From NCBI GenBank assembly GCA_004556975.1, contig SFFD01000041.1:1-11663 (forward strand): 11,663 bases of DNA. The letters run 5' to 3'. The stretch is from Oscillospiraceae bacterium. GTDB lineage: Bacteria; Bacillota; Clostridia; Oscillospirales; Ruminococcaceae. Every line of letters begins with the position of its first letter. Position 1 is the stretch's first letter. A program made the translations under genes and the position numbers. The notes below the pieces were generated by a model. That model worked only from the letters and a program-made list of their open reading frames with translations. It made no database searches and had not been told where the DNA came from. Below, in pieces: positions 5,016 through 11,663 of this stretch.

Positions 5016-7599
5016 ATTTCGGTATATCAATTTTGTAAAAAAAGCGTTTTGCGCTGTTTTCAGCAATAATCTCTTTAATCTGGTCGTTAACCCGCTCAAT
5101 TTCTTTTATAAATTCCCTTGCCGGCATTCGCAAAACGCCTGCGCGAAGTGCCGACACCTGAATAAGATTATCCGAAGTTACAACACGCACGGAATAGTTT
5201 TTACTAACCTCTTCAACCAACTTTTCGATATACATATCTCCGGTTTCGTTTTCTTTTGTAAAAACCAGATGTATACCATTATAATCTGATTTTTCTCCGG
5301 CGTTTCCCTTTACCTTGTATCCGTCAAAAACCAGCACCAGTTCGCACTTTGTATATCCGCGGTAGTTGCAGAGAATATCTGTAAGAATATGGCGCGCCGC
5401 ATCAAAATTCTCTTTCGCAAGCGCGGCAAGCCCCTCCCACGCAAATATAAGGTTATATCCGTCGACAATGATGTATTCCTTTTTGCGTTCGGCGGAGTAT
5501 GCCGTTTTTGGCGTGTCAAGCACTGCTTCTGAATACTGACGGCGTCTTATCGGGCCAAATTCGCGTTCCATAATGGCTTCAAGCTCTTTATCGTCAATAT
5601 TGAGATTTCGTTTAAGAAGCTTTGGGTTCGGCATTGAAGGAATTTTATCCCCCGTTTCCACGTCCATTCCGCTTGTAACATGCATATATTTTTCAACATC
5701 ATACCACTTTACATTAATACCTGCGCCATGTGAGCAAAATACGGAGTCGGGCGTATTTGCTATATCGGATTCCGGGTTGTATTTTGCCGCGTCAATAACT
5801 TTTTCGGCATTATGGCAAGGTGCGTAACCGTCCGAAAAAAGCGAAAGCTTGCCTTTGCCTTTTGTATACGCCATAACATCCTTTGCATATGAGCGCATTT
5901 CAGAGACCGGCGCTCTGCCGTTTATAACGGCTGTTATGCCGTTGCTTTCCGGAGAAGATATTTTGCCGTCCATTATTCTTATATCGTTTATAGCCCTTCC
6001 CAGCTGCTCTGCGGGAATTTCAAGACGAAAAGCATAATACGGCTCAAGCAATACATTTTTTGCTTTCATAAGTCCCTGGCGCAAAGCCCTGTATGTTGCC
6101 TGACGGAAATCGCCGCCTTCCGTATGCTTTATATGAGCACGCCCCGCAACAAGAGTGATTTTTACATCAGCAAGCGGTGCTCCAATGAGCACGCCGCTAT
6201 GAGTTTTTTCCAGAATGTGAGTGAGTATCAGCCTCTGCCAATTTTTGCCCAGCACCTCTTCCCTGCAAAGGCTGTTGACAGTTATTCCGCTTTCAGGTTC
6301 TCCGGGTTCAATCAGCAGATGCACTTCCGCATAATGCCTAAGGGGTTCAAAATGGCCCACTCCCTCAACGGGGGCGGCAACCGTTTCTTTATAGATAACG
6401 CTGCCGGAATCAAAATCCACAGAAACTCCAAATCGGTCCTCTACAAGACTTTTCAGCACCTCCGCCTGAATTTCGCCCATAAGATGAACATATATCTCCC
6501 CTGCGGCGTTGCTGCTTACCAAAAGCTGGGGGTCTTCTTCCTCGATTTGCTTAAGCTTTGGTAAAAATTCCACCGAGCTTATATCTTTCGGCAAAATTAC
6601 GCGATATATCAAAACCGGTTCTAACATTGGTTTTAACAGTTCTTTTTCAAAGCCTATTCCCTGCCCCGGATATGTCTCCGAAAGTCCTAAAACAGCGCAT
6701 ATACCGCCTGCCTGAACTGTGTCTGAAGATTCAAATTTTTCTCCTGAATATATGCGAAGCATATTTACCTTTTCTTCAATTTGCTCTTCACTGCCCTTTG
6801 GCATATAGCTGACAATGCTGCGAGCTTTTAGGCTGCCTCCGGTAATTTTCATATAAGTAAGACGGTTGCCCTGCGGGTCGCGGGCAATTTTAAACACACG
6901 CGCGCCGAACTCCGGCCCATATTCCGTTTGAAGAGTATATTTTTCAAGACCTTCGATAAATTCCGCGACTCCGTCCAGCTTCAAAGCGGAGCCAAACCAA
7001 CACGGAAAAATATTCCGTTCTCTAATTGCCTTCGCAATTTCCACATCGGAAAGGCTGCCTTCTTCAATATACTTTTCCATAAGCTTTTCATTGCAAAAGG
7101 CCGCATTTTCACAAATCTCATCGTCGGAAGCGGTAAAATCCGCGCAATTTTCCGAAAGATGCTTTTTAAGCTCCGCCAAGACCCTGTTTTTGTCTGACCC
7201 TTCAAGGTCCATTTTGTTCACGAAGATGAAAACCGGCACATTATAGCGCAAAAGCAGCCGCCAAAGCGTTTCTGTATGCGGCTGCACTCCGTCACGGGCA
7301 CTTATTACCAAAACAGCATAATCTTGCACCTGCAAAGTGCGTTCAGCTTCTGAAGAAAAGTCAATATGCCCCGGTGTGTCAAGCAGTGTTATCTCTGTAT
7401 TTTCTGTTCTTAACACAGCCTGTTTTGAAAAAATGGTTATACCTCGGCGGCGTTCCAGTTCATAATTATCAAGAAAGGCACTTTTATTGTCCACTCTGCC
7501 CAGTTTTTTAAGCTGCCCCGCAGTATAGAGCAGTGCTTCCGACAGGGTGGTTTTCCCCGCGTCAACATGGGCAAGTATTCCTATTACGGTTTTCTTCAT
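5014..7599 (-). CDS. EF-G/Tet(M)-like translation GTPase fused to a YacP/Rae1-type NYN endoribonuclease
   Basis: From the ATG at 7599 the product has 861 residues (a TTG at 7614 would add five). Residues 1-~685 resemble ribosomal protection proteins and EF-G. G1 is AHVDAGKT (10-17), G2 RRGIT (51-55), G3 DTPGH (74-78), G4 NKMD (128-131) and G5 SAL (204-206). Then come a beta-barrel domain II, domain III (SSVEFLPKLKQIEEEDPQL), and domain IV/V sections (GGDFRQATYRALRQGL, LLEPYYAFRLEIP). A clostridial-type tail (NTPDSVFCSHGAG, EREFGPIRRRQYSE) leads to a NYN/PIN-like domain at about 708-835: YIIVDGYNLIFAW (D713), LVFDGYKVKG (D759), FTKENETGDMYIEKL (E785, D788) and VVTSDN (D810). This matches YacP/Rae1, which in Bacillus subtilis cuts mRNA in the ribosomal A site. 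All expected acidic residues are present, so both halves look active. The Shine-Dalgarno is weak; the start is chosen because the family begins directly before the P-loop segment. A promoter lies upstream. Tetracycline resistance cannot be assumed. Confidence 0.9.
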   Translation of the reverse strand: MKKTVIGILAHVDAGKTTLSEALLYTAGQLKKLGRVDNKSAFLDNYELERRRGITIFSKQAVLRTENTEITLLDTPGHIDFSSEAERTLQVQDYAVLVISARDGVQPHTETLWRLLLRYNVPVFIFVNKMDLEGSDKNRVLAELKKHLSENCADFTASDDEICENAAFCNEKLMEKYIEEGSLSDVEIAKAIRERNIFPCWFGSALKLDGVAEFIEGLEKYTLQTEYGPEFGARVFKIARDPQGNRLTYMKITGGSLKARSIVSYMPKGSEEQIEEKVNMLRIYSGEKFESSDTVQAGGICAVLGLSETYPGQGIGFEKELLKPMLEPVLIYRVILPKDISSVEFLPKLKQIEEEDPQLLVSSNAAGEIYVHLMGEIQAEVLKSLVEDRFGVSVDFDSGSVIYKETVAAPVEGVGHFEPLRHYAEVHLLIEPGEPESGITVNSLCREEVLGKNWQRLILTHILEKTHSGVLIGAPLADVKITLVAGRAHIKHTEGGDFRQATYRALRQGLMKAKNVLLEPYYAFRLEIPAEQLGRAINDIRIMDGKISSPESNGITAVINGRAPVSEMRSYAKDVMAYTKGKGKLSLFSDGYAPCHNAEKVIDAAKYNPESDIANTPDSVFCSHGAGINVKWYDVEKYMHVTSGMDVETGDKIPSMPNPKLLKRNLNIDDKELEAIMEREFGPIRRRQYSEAVLDTPKTAYSAERKKEYIIVDGYNLIFAWEGLAALAKENFDAARHILTDILCNYRGYTKCELVLVFDGYKVKGNAGEKSDYNGIHLVFTKENETGDMYIEKLVEEVSKNYSVRVVTSDNLIQVSALRAGVLRMPAREFIKEIERVNDQIKEIIAENSAKRFFYKIDIPK

Positions 7600-7637
7600 C
7601 TGTTTTGGCTTCAACTTTCATTTTATTATCTGCAATA

Positions 7638-7665
7638 ATTATAGCACTCTTTGCTGTAAGTTAAA
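7638..7665 (-). promoter_or_regulatory. Likely promoter of the GTPase-NYN gene
   Basis: On the minus strand TTTAAC (7665-7660) and a perfect TATAAT (7643-7638) are 16 bases apart, placing transcription start about 30 bases before the ATG at 7599. The -35 is weak, the -10 is consensus. Confidence 0.65.
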
Positions 7666-7680
7666 ATAGTTTTATTAAAG

Positions 7681-7714
7681 TAATATAAAAGCGGTGCATC
7701 AAAGGATGCACCGC
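7681..7714 (-). terminator. Terminator of the aldolase gene
   Basis: On the minus strand a perfect 10-bp GC-rich stem (7714-7705 with 7700-7691) with a 4-nt loop is followed by TTTTATATTA. It starts 24 bases after the aldolase stop and separates that gene from the GTPase-NYN promoter. Confidence 0.92.
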
Positions 7715-7738
7715 CATAATTCAATATTAATATGCGGA

Positions 7739-8674
7739 TTAAGCTTTTCCGTTGCAGCCGAGAACATCGACAATCTTATGTCTTACAAGTTCTTTAATGT
7801 TCTCGCGTGCGGGCTTAAGATATTGTCTTGGGTCAAAATGATCCGGGTGCTCAACAAGATGCTCACGAATTGAAGCAGTACAAACCAGGCGCAAATCGGA
7901 ATCTATGTTAATTTTGCAGACGGCCATTTTGGCGGCTTTTGCAAGCAGTTCTTCCGGAATTCCGATAGCATCGGGCATCTGACCGCCGAATTCGTTAACG
8001 ACTTTTACCCATTCCTGCGGAACGGAAGACGCGCCGTGAAGAACAATCGGGAACCCCGGCAAGCGCTTTTCAACCTCTTCAAGAATGTCAAAGCGAAGCA
8101 TCGGTTTATGACCCGGTTTAAATTTATATGCTCCGTGGCTTGTGCCGATAGCTATTGCAAGCGAATCCACTCCGGTGCGCTCAACAAACTCCTCCACCTG
8201 ATCGGGTCTGGTATATGAAGAATCTTCTGCGCTTACATTTACATCGTCCTCAATGCCTGCCAAAGTGCCAAGCTCTCCCTCTACACAAATATCGTGAGCA
8301 TGAGCATATTCAACGACCTGTCTGGTAAGCGCAATGTTATCTTCAAAACTATATTTTGAACCGTCTATCATCACGGATGTAAACCCGCTGTCAATGCAGT
8401 CTTTGCAAAGCTCAAAGCTGTCGCCGTGGTCAAGATGCAGCGCAATGGGAAGGCCTGTATCATATACCGCTGCCTCCACAAGCTTTTTAAGATATATTGG
8501 CTTTGCGTATTTTCTTGCTCCGTTTGAAACCTGAAGAATAAGAGGCGCCTTCTCTTCCGCGGCTGCTTCGGTAATGCCCTGAATTATCTCCATATTGTTG
8601 ACATTAAAGGCACCGATGGCATAACCCTCTTTATAGGCTTTTTCGAACATTTCCTTTGTTCCGACAAGCGGCAT
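7739..8674 (-). CDS. fba: Class II fructose-1,6-bisphosphate aldolase
   Basis: This glycolytic enzyme reversibly splits fructose 1,6-bisphosphate into dihydroxyacetone phosphate and glyceraldehyde 3-phosphate in the cytosol, using a divalent metal (usually Zn2+). The 311-residue chain begins with MPLVGTKEMFEKAYKEGYAIGAFNVNN. It shows the class II signature HLDHGD (80-85; catalytic Asp82, metal ligand His83), VEGELG (131-136), GTSHGAYK (177-184; His180), LHGASS (212-217; His213) and NIDSDLR (256-262). Length and motifs are complete. GAAAGGG before the ATG (8674) is the ribosome binding site. The gene is monocistronic: a promoter sits about 40 bp upstream of the start and a strong terminator follows. 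A closely related sugar-bisphosphate substrate such as tagatose 1,6-bisphosphate cannot be excluded from sequence alone, but the fructose enzyme is most likely. Confidence 0.95.
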   Translation of the reverse strand: MPLVGTKEMFEKAYKEGYAIGAFNVNNMEIIQGITEAAAEEKAPLILQVSNGARKYAKPIYLKKLVEAAVYDTGLPIALHLDHGDSFELCKDCIDSGFTSVMIDGSKYSFEDNIALTRQVVEYAHAHDICVEGELGTLAGIEDDVNVSAEDSSYTRPDQVEEFVERTGVDSLAIAIGTSHGAYKFKPGHKPMLRFDILEEVEKRLPGFPIVLHGASSVPQEWVKVVNEFGGQMPDAIGIPEELLAKAAKMAVCKINIDSDLRLVCTASIREHLVEHPDHFDPRQYLKPARENIKELVRHKIVDVLGCNGKA

Positions 8675-8972
8675 TGTAACTCAACCCTTTCTGCAATAAT
8701 TTCTATTTGTATTCTATAACAAAAGCATTTGCTTTTCAATAGCCGGACATTCGTTATTTTCCACAAAGTTTGCAAGTCATTTTTGTGCGAAATAGACTAA
8801 AAGCTGTTATACTTTTTGTACACAATCTGTTATAGAGGCGTATAGTTTTCAACATTATCTTCCGGATACTTTAATCATTCCAATTATATTTATATCTGTT
8901 TTATGTATGATTGTATCAGCATGTAACAAATACAATTTTATAATATAAATTACCGGAACATTTTTATTGAAT
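8675..8972. other. Intergenic region between the aldolase and OGG genes
   Basis: These 298 AT-rich bases hold the aldolase promoter near 8711-8739 and no credible ORF. Also visible are a direct repeat CTGTTATA at 8804-8811 and 8827-8834, one GTTTTCAAC at 8845-8853, a TTTTCCACA at 8757-8765, and an inverted repeat ATTGTAT (8910-8916) / ATACAAT (8930-8936). No clear terminator hairpin for the OGG gene was seen. Confidence 0.5.
8711..8739 (-). promoter_or_regulatory. fba: Promoter of the aldolase gene with palindromic spacer
   Basis: On the minus strand TTGAAA (8739-8734) and TAGAAT (8716-8711) are exactly 17 bases apart. A perfect palindrome, AAAAGCA-TT-TGCTTTT (8721-8736), covers most of the spacer and overlaps the -35, which is a typical place for a repressor site. 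Confidence 0.7.
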
Positions 8973-9821
8973 TTATTTCTCGTCCGCCTTCTGAATAAAT
9001 TTTTCGGGGTAATTCCGTGCATAGTGAAACAGAAATTGCTGCGCAATTCCGGCATAATCCTTAACACAGGAAGGCATACTGCCCCCAAGAGTATTTATAA
9101 CGCGTTTCATCCAAACATCAGCCGGGCAGCAGTCCGTTTTTCCCAGACCGTAAAGCAGCACGCAGTCCGCAACCTTTGGACCTATTCCATGCACCTCAAG
9201 AAGGCGCCTGCGCGCCTCCGCAGTAGGCGCTTTTGCAAGCGCGGAAAGATCAAGCCTGCCGCTTTCTACCTCGTTTGCCGCAAAAACAAGGTACTCTGCG
9301 CGATAGCCGCAGCCAAGCTTTACAAAATCATCGGCCGCTGCTTTTGAAAGCTGCTCCGGCGTAGGAAATGCATATATTCCTTCTTCAATCTCGCTGCCGA
9401 AAGCAGCACAAATGCGTTCCACAATTCCTTTTATTCGAGCAATATTGTTATTTTGGCTTATTATAAACGTTATAAACGCTTCCCACGGTTCCTGATGCAG
9501 CACGCGAATTCCTGGGGCAAATTCACAGGCTTCATGCAGAATTTCGCACTCTGCAAAATCCTTTTTCAGCGCGTCATAGTCTCTTCCCAAATCAAAATAG
9601 TCATACCATACGGAAGAAAACTCTTCCTCGTTTGCGCCAAGTATTGTTATCCCCTGCCGTTCCTGCCTTATGCTTCTGCAAACGCCGTGAACCGTTCCCC
9701 GCCAGTTTCCGTTTTCATCCGGTTTCCAGCGAAAGCATTGTCCGCAATCCAAAGTTTCCGGAAGCGAAAGCTCGCTTATACCCGTAATTTTTATTCCGTC
9801 ATTTGTTTTTTCTGCTATCAT
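8973..9821 (-). CDS. ogg: 8-oxoguanine DNA glycosylase/AP lyase, OGG1 type
   Basis: The enzyme removes 8-oxoguanine from DNA and cuts the abasic site by beta-elimination (base excision repair). From the ATG at 9821, preceded by GAAAGGA, the product has 282 residues. An OGG N-terminal domain (LDCGQCFRW, 24-32) is followed by the HhH-GPD core: QNNNIARIKGIVERIC (123-138), CGYRAEYL (171-178), the helix-hairpin-helix VHGIGPKVADC (210-220) with the Schiff-base lysine K216, and PADVWMKR (233-240) with the catalytic D235. The match to human OGG1 is close around these sites, including the NNN-IAR block and Cys220 four residues after the lysine. No FeS-cluster cysteine loop of the EndoIII/MutY type is seen at the C-terminus. 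It stands alone between two long intergenic regions, so it is probably transcribed singly. Confidence 0.92.
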   Translation of the reverse strand: MIAEKTNDGIKITGISELSLPETLDCGQCFRWKPDENGNWRGTVHGVCRSIRQERQGITILGANEEEFSSVWYDYFDLGRDYDALKKDFAECEILHEACEFAPGIRVLHQEPWEAFITFIISQNNNIARIKGIVERICAAFGSEIEEGIYAFPTPEQLSKAAADDFVKLGCGYRAEYLVFAANEVESGRLDLSALAKAPTAEARRRLLEVHGIGPKVADCVLLYGLGKTDCCPADVWMKRVINTLGGSMPSCVKDYAGIAQQFLFHYARNYPEKFIQKADEK

Positions 9822-10165
9822 TCCGTTCCTTTCATTGAGCACCAAAACGACTTTTTTCCCGGTTTTTCGCAGGAATTTGTGCTCATTGCGATGCTCAAAA
9901 ATTATTGCGTAAAGTACAATAAACTGTTTGTATGATTACATTTTTTGGTTTTCAACATTGCATAAATCCGTAGCTTCCCATTAAATAAAGCTTATTTCAC
10001 TTGGGTTTTCAACGTTTTCCACCAAGTTTTCAACAACTCTTCTATGCTCAATATACTTTATGTATAATATTTGTTTCACAAAATTTTACCGTTTTTATGA
10101 ATAAAAAGCGGTTGTTATAAAAAAATATACATATACAAATTGTGTTACGGAGGTGCGCTTCTTTG
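9822..10165. other. Long intergenic region between divergent ogg and a small membrane protein gene
   Basis: The 344 bases are AT-rich and contain no convincing ORF. They must contain the 5' regulatory regions of both flanking genes. The main visible structure is a set of GTTTTC(A/C)AC repeats (9948, 10005, 10014, 10026). On the minus strand the copy at 9948 supplies TTGAAA, 17 bases from TACAAA, a possible weak ogg promoter. AT-rich TATAAT-like elements lie near 10065-10075. Confidence 0.5.
10005..10034 (+). repeat. Cluster of three GTTTTC(A/C)AC repeats, DnaA-box-like
   Basis: GTTTTCAAC (10005-10013), GTTTTCCAC (10014-10022) and GTTTTCAAC (10026-10034) lie within 30 bases in the same orientation, with additional copies at 9948-9956 and 8845-8853. 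The core TTTTC(A/C)AC(A) differs from the DnaA box TTATCCACA at one to three positions. No dnaA, dnaN or other origin-linked gene is in the window. Confidence 0.55.
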
Positions 10166-10426
10166 ATGCTTCGCGGAGTGAATAAAAAAATTATAGAAAT
10201 AAATAATGTCGACGGAGGATATTTTGAAAAAATCCTCTTTTTTGTAAGCGACGACCGCAAATCAGAACCGGATTCGGTACTTGAAAACCAGGCAGAACGA
10301 TATGCCAAAGATTCCTGTGCTTTAAAATATCGCCGTCGTATTCTTACCTGGGATACTGCAAAATTTGCACTTAAAATGGCAATATCCGCCGGCATTGGTC
10401 TTGCCGTCGGAATATTGCTTCTGTAA
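10166..10426 (+). CDS. Small membrane-anchored protein of unknown function
   Basis: The product has 86 residues from the ATG at 10166, or 87 from the adjacent TTG at 10163. The Shine-Dalgarno GGAGGTG at 10149-10155 decides this start; the more upstream GTG at 10142 lies before it and is unlikely. The N-terminal part (LRGVNKKIIEINNVDGGYFE, then KILFFVSDD) looks like a small alpha/beta domain. A charged middle (about 30-63) follows, and a single C-terminal transmembrane helix (about 69-86, FALKMAISAGIGLAVGILLL) ends at the stop. A tail anchor with the soluble part in the cytoplasm is the simplest topology (inference). The sequence has the feel of a conserved clostridial protein, but I do not recognise a named family. 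It is divergent from ogg and converges on the cupin gene with a 7-bp gap. Confidence 0.75.
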   Translation: MLRGVNKKIIEINNVDGGYFEKILFFVSDDRKSEPDSVLENQAERYAKDSCALKYRRRILTWDTAKFALKMAISAGIGLAVGILLL

Positions 10427-10433
10427 TATTTGA

Positions 10434-10928
10434 TTAAGTAAGCCGCTTAATGATAAACTCGTGCTGCGGGTACTCCTTGATAAGATCTTCTCTTGACAAA
10501 AGCTCAAAATCTTCATAATCAAAGCCCGGAGAAACCATACAGCCCACAAGCGAATAGCCCGGACCGTCCATCAACGCGCCAAAAATACAGCCTTTGGGAA
10601 CAAGTACCTGCGGTTGCTCTTCTCTTTCGGCATCAAGGCCGAGCCTTACTTTTTTAAGCTCGCCCTCTTTTGTAATGATATGTATAACAAGAGGCGTTCC
10701 TGAATGATAGTACCATATTTCATCCGATTTTATGCGATGAAACCGAGAAACTTCTCTGTCCTTCAAAAGAAAATATATACTTGTCCAAAGACGGCGGTCG
10801 CCTCCGAACGCCGCATCAACAGAATGTGCGTCTATAATATCAGAGGACTTAAGGCATTCGCTGTAATATCCGCCTTCCGGATGTTCCTTTAATCCAAGTT
10901 TTTCAATAAAATATTTACCGGTATACAA
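10434..10928 (-). CDS. Cupin protein of the DUF985 (Cupin_5) family
   Basis: The 164-residue product (from the TTG at 10928) is a single-domain cupin. Family hallmarks are KLGLKEHPEGGYYSE (10-24), a first cupin motif around RFHRIKSDEIWYYHSGTPL (62-80, His64 and Glu70 as possible metal-site residues), a second around VLVPKGCIFGALM (108-120) and SLVGCMVSPGFDYEDFELL (126-144). Proteins of this family have no firmly known substrate; isomerase or sugar-related roles have been suggested. The start is chosen because GGGAGG lies 6-7 bases before TTG 10928; an ATG at 10955 would place that ribosome binding site inside the gene. A promoter lies just upstream, overlapping the end of the MATE gene, so it need not depend on MATE transcription. 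Confidence 0.87.
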   Translation of the reverse strand: MYTGKYFIEKLGLKEHPEGGYYSECLKSSDIIDAHSVDAAFGGDRRLWTSIYFLLKDREVSRFHRIKSDEIWYYHSGTPLVIHIITKEGELKKVRLGLDAEREEQPQVLVPKGCIFGALMDGPGYSLVGCMVSPGFDYEDFELLSREDLIKEYPQHEFIIKRLT

Positions 10929-10957
10929 AATAAAACCTCCCTTAAGAGTATACATTT

Positions 10958-10986
10958 ATTGTATCATCTTTCGGGAGATTTTTAAA
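10958..10986 (-). promoter_or_regulatory. Likely promoter of the cupin gene, overlapping the MATE stop
   Basis: On the minus strand TTTAAA (10986-10981) and TACAAT (10963-10958) are 17 bases apart. The -35 overlaps the stop codon of the MATE gene (10984-10982). Transcription would start about 20-25 bases before the TTG start. Confidence 0.55.
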
Positions 10987-11663
10987 GTGCTATCGCGAAA
11001 ATCTTTATAAGCACAGCGCTTAAAGTCCATCCAATGGGATACCCTATTGCAACGGCAAAAAGCACATTAGGAAATATTCTGCTTACTGCAAAAAGATATA
11101 TCTGACGGAAAATTACAAACGAGAACAGTTTTATCATAGTTGCCATTCTTGTATCTCCTGCTCCGCAAAGAGAGCCGGAAAGAATCATATTTACGCTCCA
11201 GACGATATAAAACGGCGTCATTACGCGAAGAAGCATCGTTCCGCATTCAACGACATCCGGTTCACGGTTAAAAAGCATTATTGCCTGCGGTGCAAATGCA
11301 ACAAGCACCGCTACAATAGCAAAAGTGGCAGCCGCCGCTATACCAACCGAAATCTTTGTGCCCTTATTAGCCCTGTCTGCGCGAAATGCGCCGAGATTTT
11401 GCCCTACAAAGGTAGTTATACTCATGGAAATGCTGTTAGCCGGAATTACCACAAACTGGTCAATTTTTATATATGACGACCAACCGGCCATTACAGAAGA
11501 GCCAAAGGCGTTGATATAGGACTGAACAAAAACATTGGAAAATGAGGTTATACTTTGCTGAAGAGCCGAAGGCATACCGATATAAATGATTTCTTTAAGT
11601 ATTTCCATTTCTATTCTGAGCCTTTTCCAGCAAAGGCGGTACATACCTTTTGATACCGTAAGA
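10982..11663 (-). CDS. MATE family efflux transporter, C-terminal half (5' end outside window)
   Basis: The frame remains open to the window edge beyond the ATG at 11644, so the visible 226 residues are the C-terminal half of a protein usually about 450 long. They begin in the cytosolic linker before the second six-helix bundle (YRLCWKRLRIEMEILKEI) and continue with the MATE pattern IGMPSALQQSITSFSNVFVQSYINAFGS, VVIPANSISMSITTFVGQNLGA, and a late SGSLCGAGDTRMATMIKL. About six membrane helices follow in order. MATE proteins export drugs or metabolites in exchange for Na+ or H+; the substrate cannot be told from this half. Only 53 bases separate its stop from the cupin start, so read-through transcription of the cupin gene is also possible. 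Confidence 0.95.
   Translation of the reverse strand, partial: LTVSKGMYRLCWKRLRIEMEILKEIIYIGMPSALQQSITSFSNVFVQSYINAFGSSVMAGWSSYIKIDQFVVIPANSISMSITTFVGQNLGAFRADRANKGTKISVGIAAAATFAIVAVLVAFAPQAIMLFNREPDVVECGTMLLRVMTPFYIVWSVNMILSGSLCGAGDTRMATMIKLFSFVIFRQIYLFAVSRIFPNVLFAVAIGYPIGWTLSAVLIKIFAIAL

Noticed and set aside
4539..5099. Minus-strand ORF (186 codons) antisense to rplL
   Set aside because: It crosses two terminators and is explained by the Ala/Glu-rich codon use of rplL on the other strand.
9822..10165. Replication origin oriC
   Set aside because: The repeats resemble DnaA boxes only weakly and none of the usual neighbours (dnaA, dnaN, rpmH, gyrB) is present; kept only as a finding about the repeats.
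10433..10450. Terminator between the small membrane protein and the cupin gene
   Set aside because: Only a weak ATTAAG/CTTAAT inverted repeat is present, with no GC core and no T run.
1..11663. CRISPR array, tRNA, IS element or prophage signature
   Set aside because: No regularly spaced repeats, cloverleaf sequence, transposase, integrase or terminal inverted repeats were seen anywhere in the window.

Overview
The window looks like a chromosomal segment of a low-GC, Gram-positive anaerobe of the class Clostridia, probably related to the Ruminococcaceae/Oscillospiraceae. The reasons are a FeoB followed by a tiny Cys-rich FeoB-associated protein, a Firmicutes-type L10 leader ahead of rplJ-rplL, strong AGGAGG ribosome binding sites, a clostridial class II aldolase, and an EF-G-like GTPase joined to a YacP-type NYN nuclease. 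No complete mobile element, tRNA, rRNA or CRISPR array is visible.

Left part, plus strand (1-2010): the C-terminal three quarters of the ferrous iron transporter FeoB overlap by an ATGA junction with a 48-residue Cys-rich membrane protein, and a strong hairpin terminator closes the unit. Next comes a scarred stretch. A minus-strand fragment of a polytopic membrane protein (about 2010-2441, probably DUF6056-like) is cut at both ends. It abuts the start of a penicillin-binding-protein-like S11 carboxypeptidase homolog (to 3770). This homolog has lost the residues of all three catalytic motifs, and its signal peptide is encoded but has no standard start codon.

Middle (3771-5015): a consensus sigma-A promoter, an L10 autoregulatory leader with an attenuator hairpin, then rplJ and rplL, closed by a terminator. 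A second hairpin follows directly and serves the convergent gene.

Right part, mostly minus strand (5014-11663): the GTPase-NYN fusion, fructose-bisphosphate aldolase, an 8-oxoguanine DNA glycosylase of the OGG1 type, a plus-strand 86-residue membrane-anchored protein of unknown function, a DUF985-type cupin, and the C-terminal half of a MATE exporter running off the window end. The genes appear to be mostly single transcription units with their own promoters and terminators, not one large operon.

The best candidate for an under-described system is the GTPase-NYN fusion at 5014-7599. It joins a ribosome A-site-binding GTPase of the Tet(M)/EF-G type to an RNase domain like YacP/Rae1, which cuts mRNA in the ribosomal A site. 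The second is the pseudo-carboxypeptidase at 2511-3770, a full-length secreted, membrane-anchored protein whose active site has been replaced at every motif.
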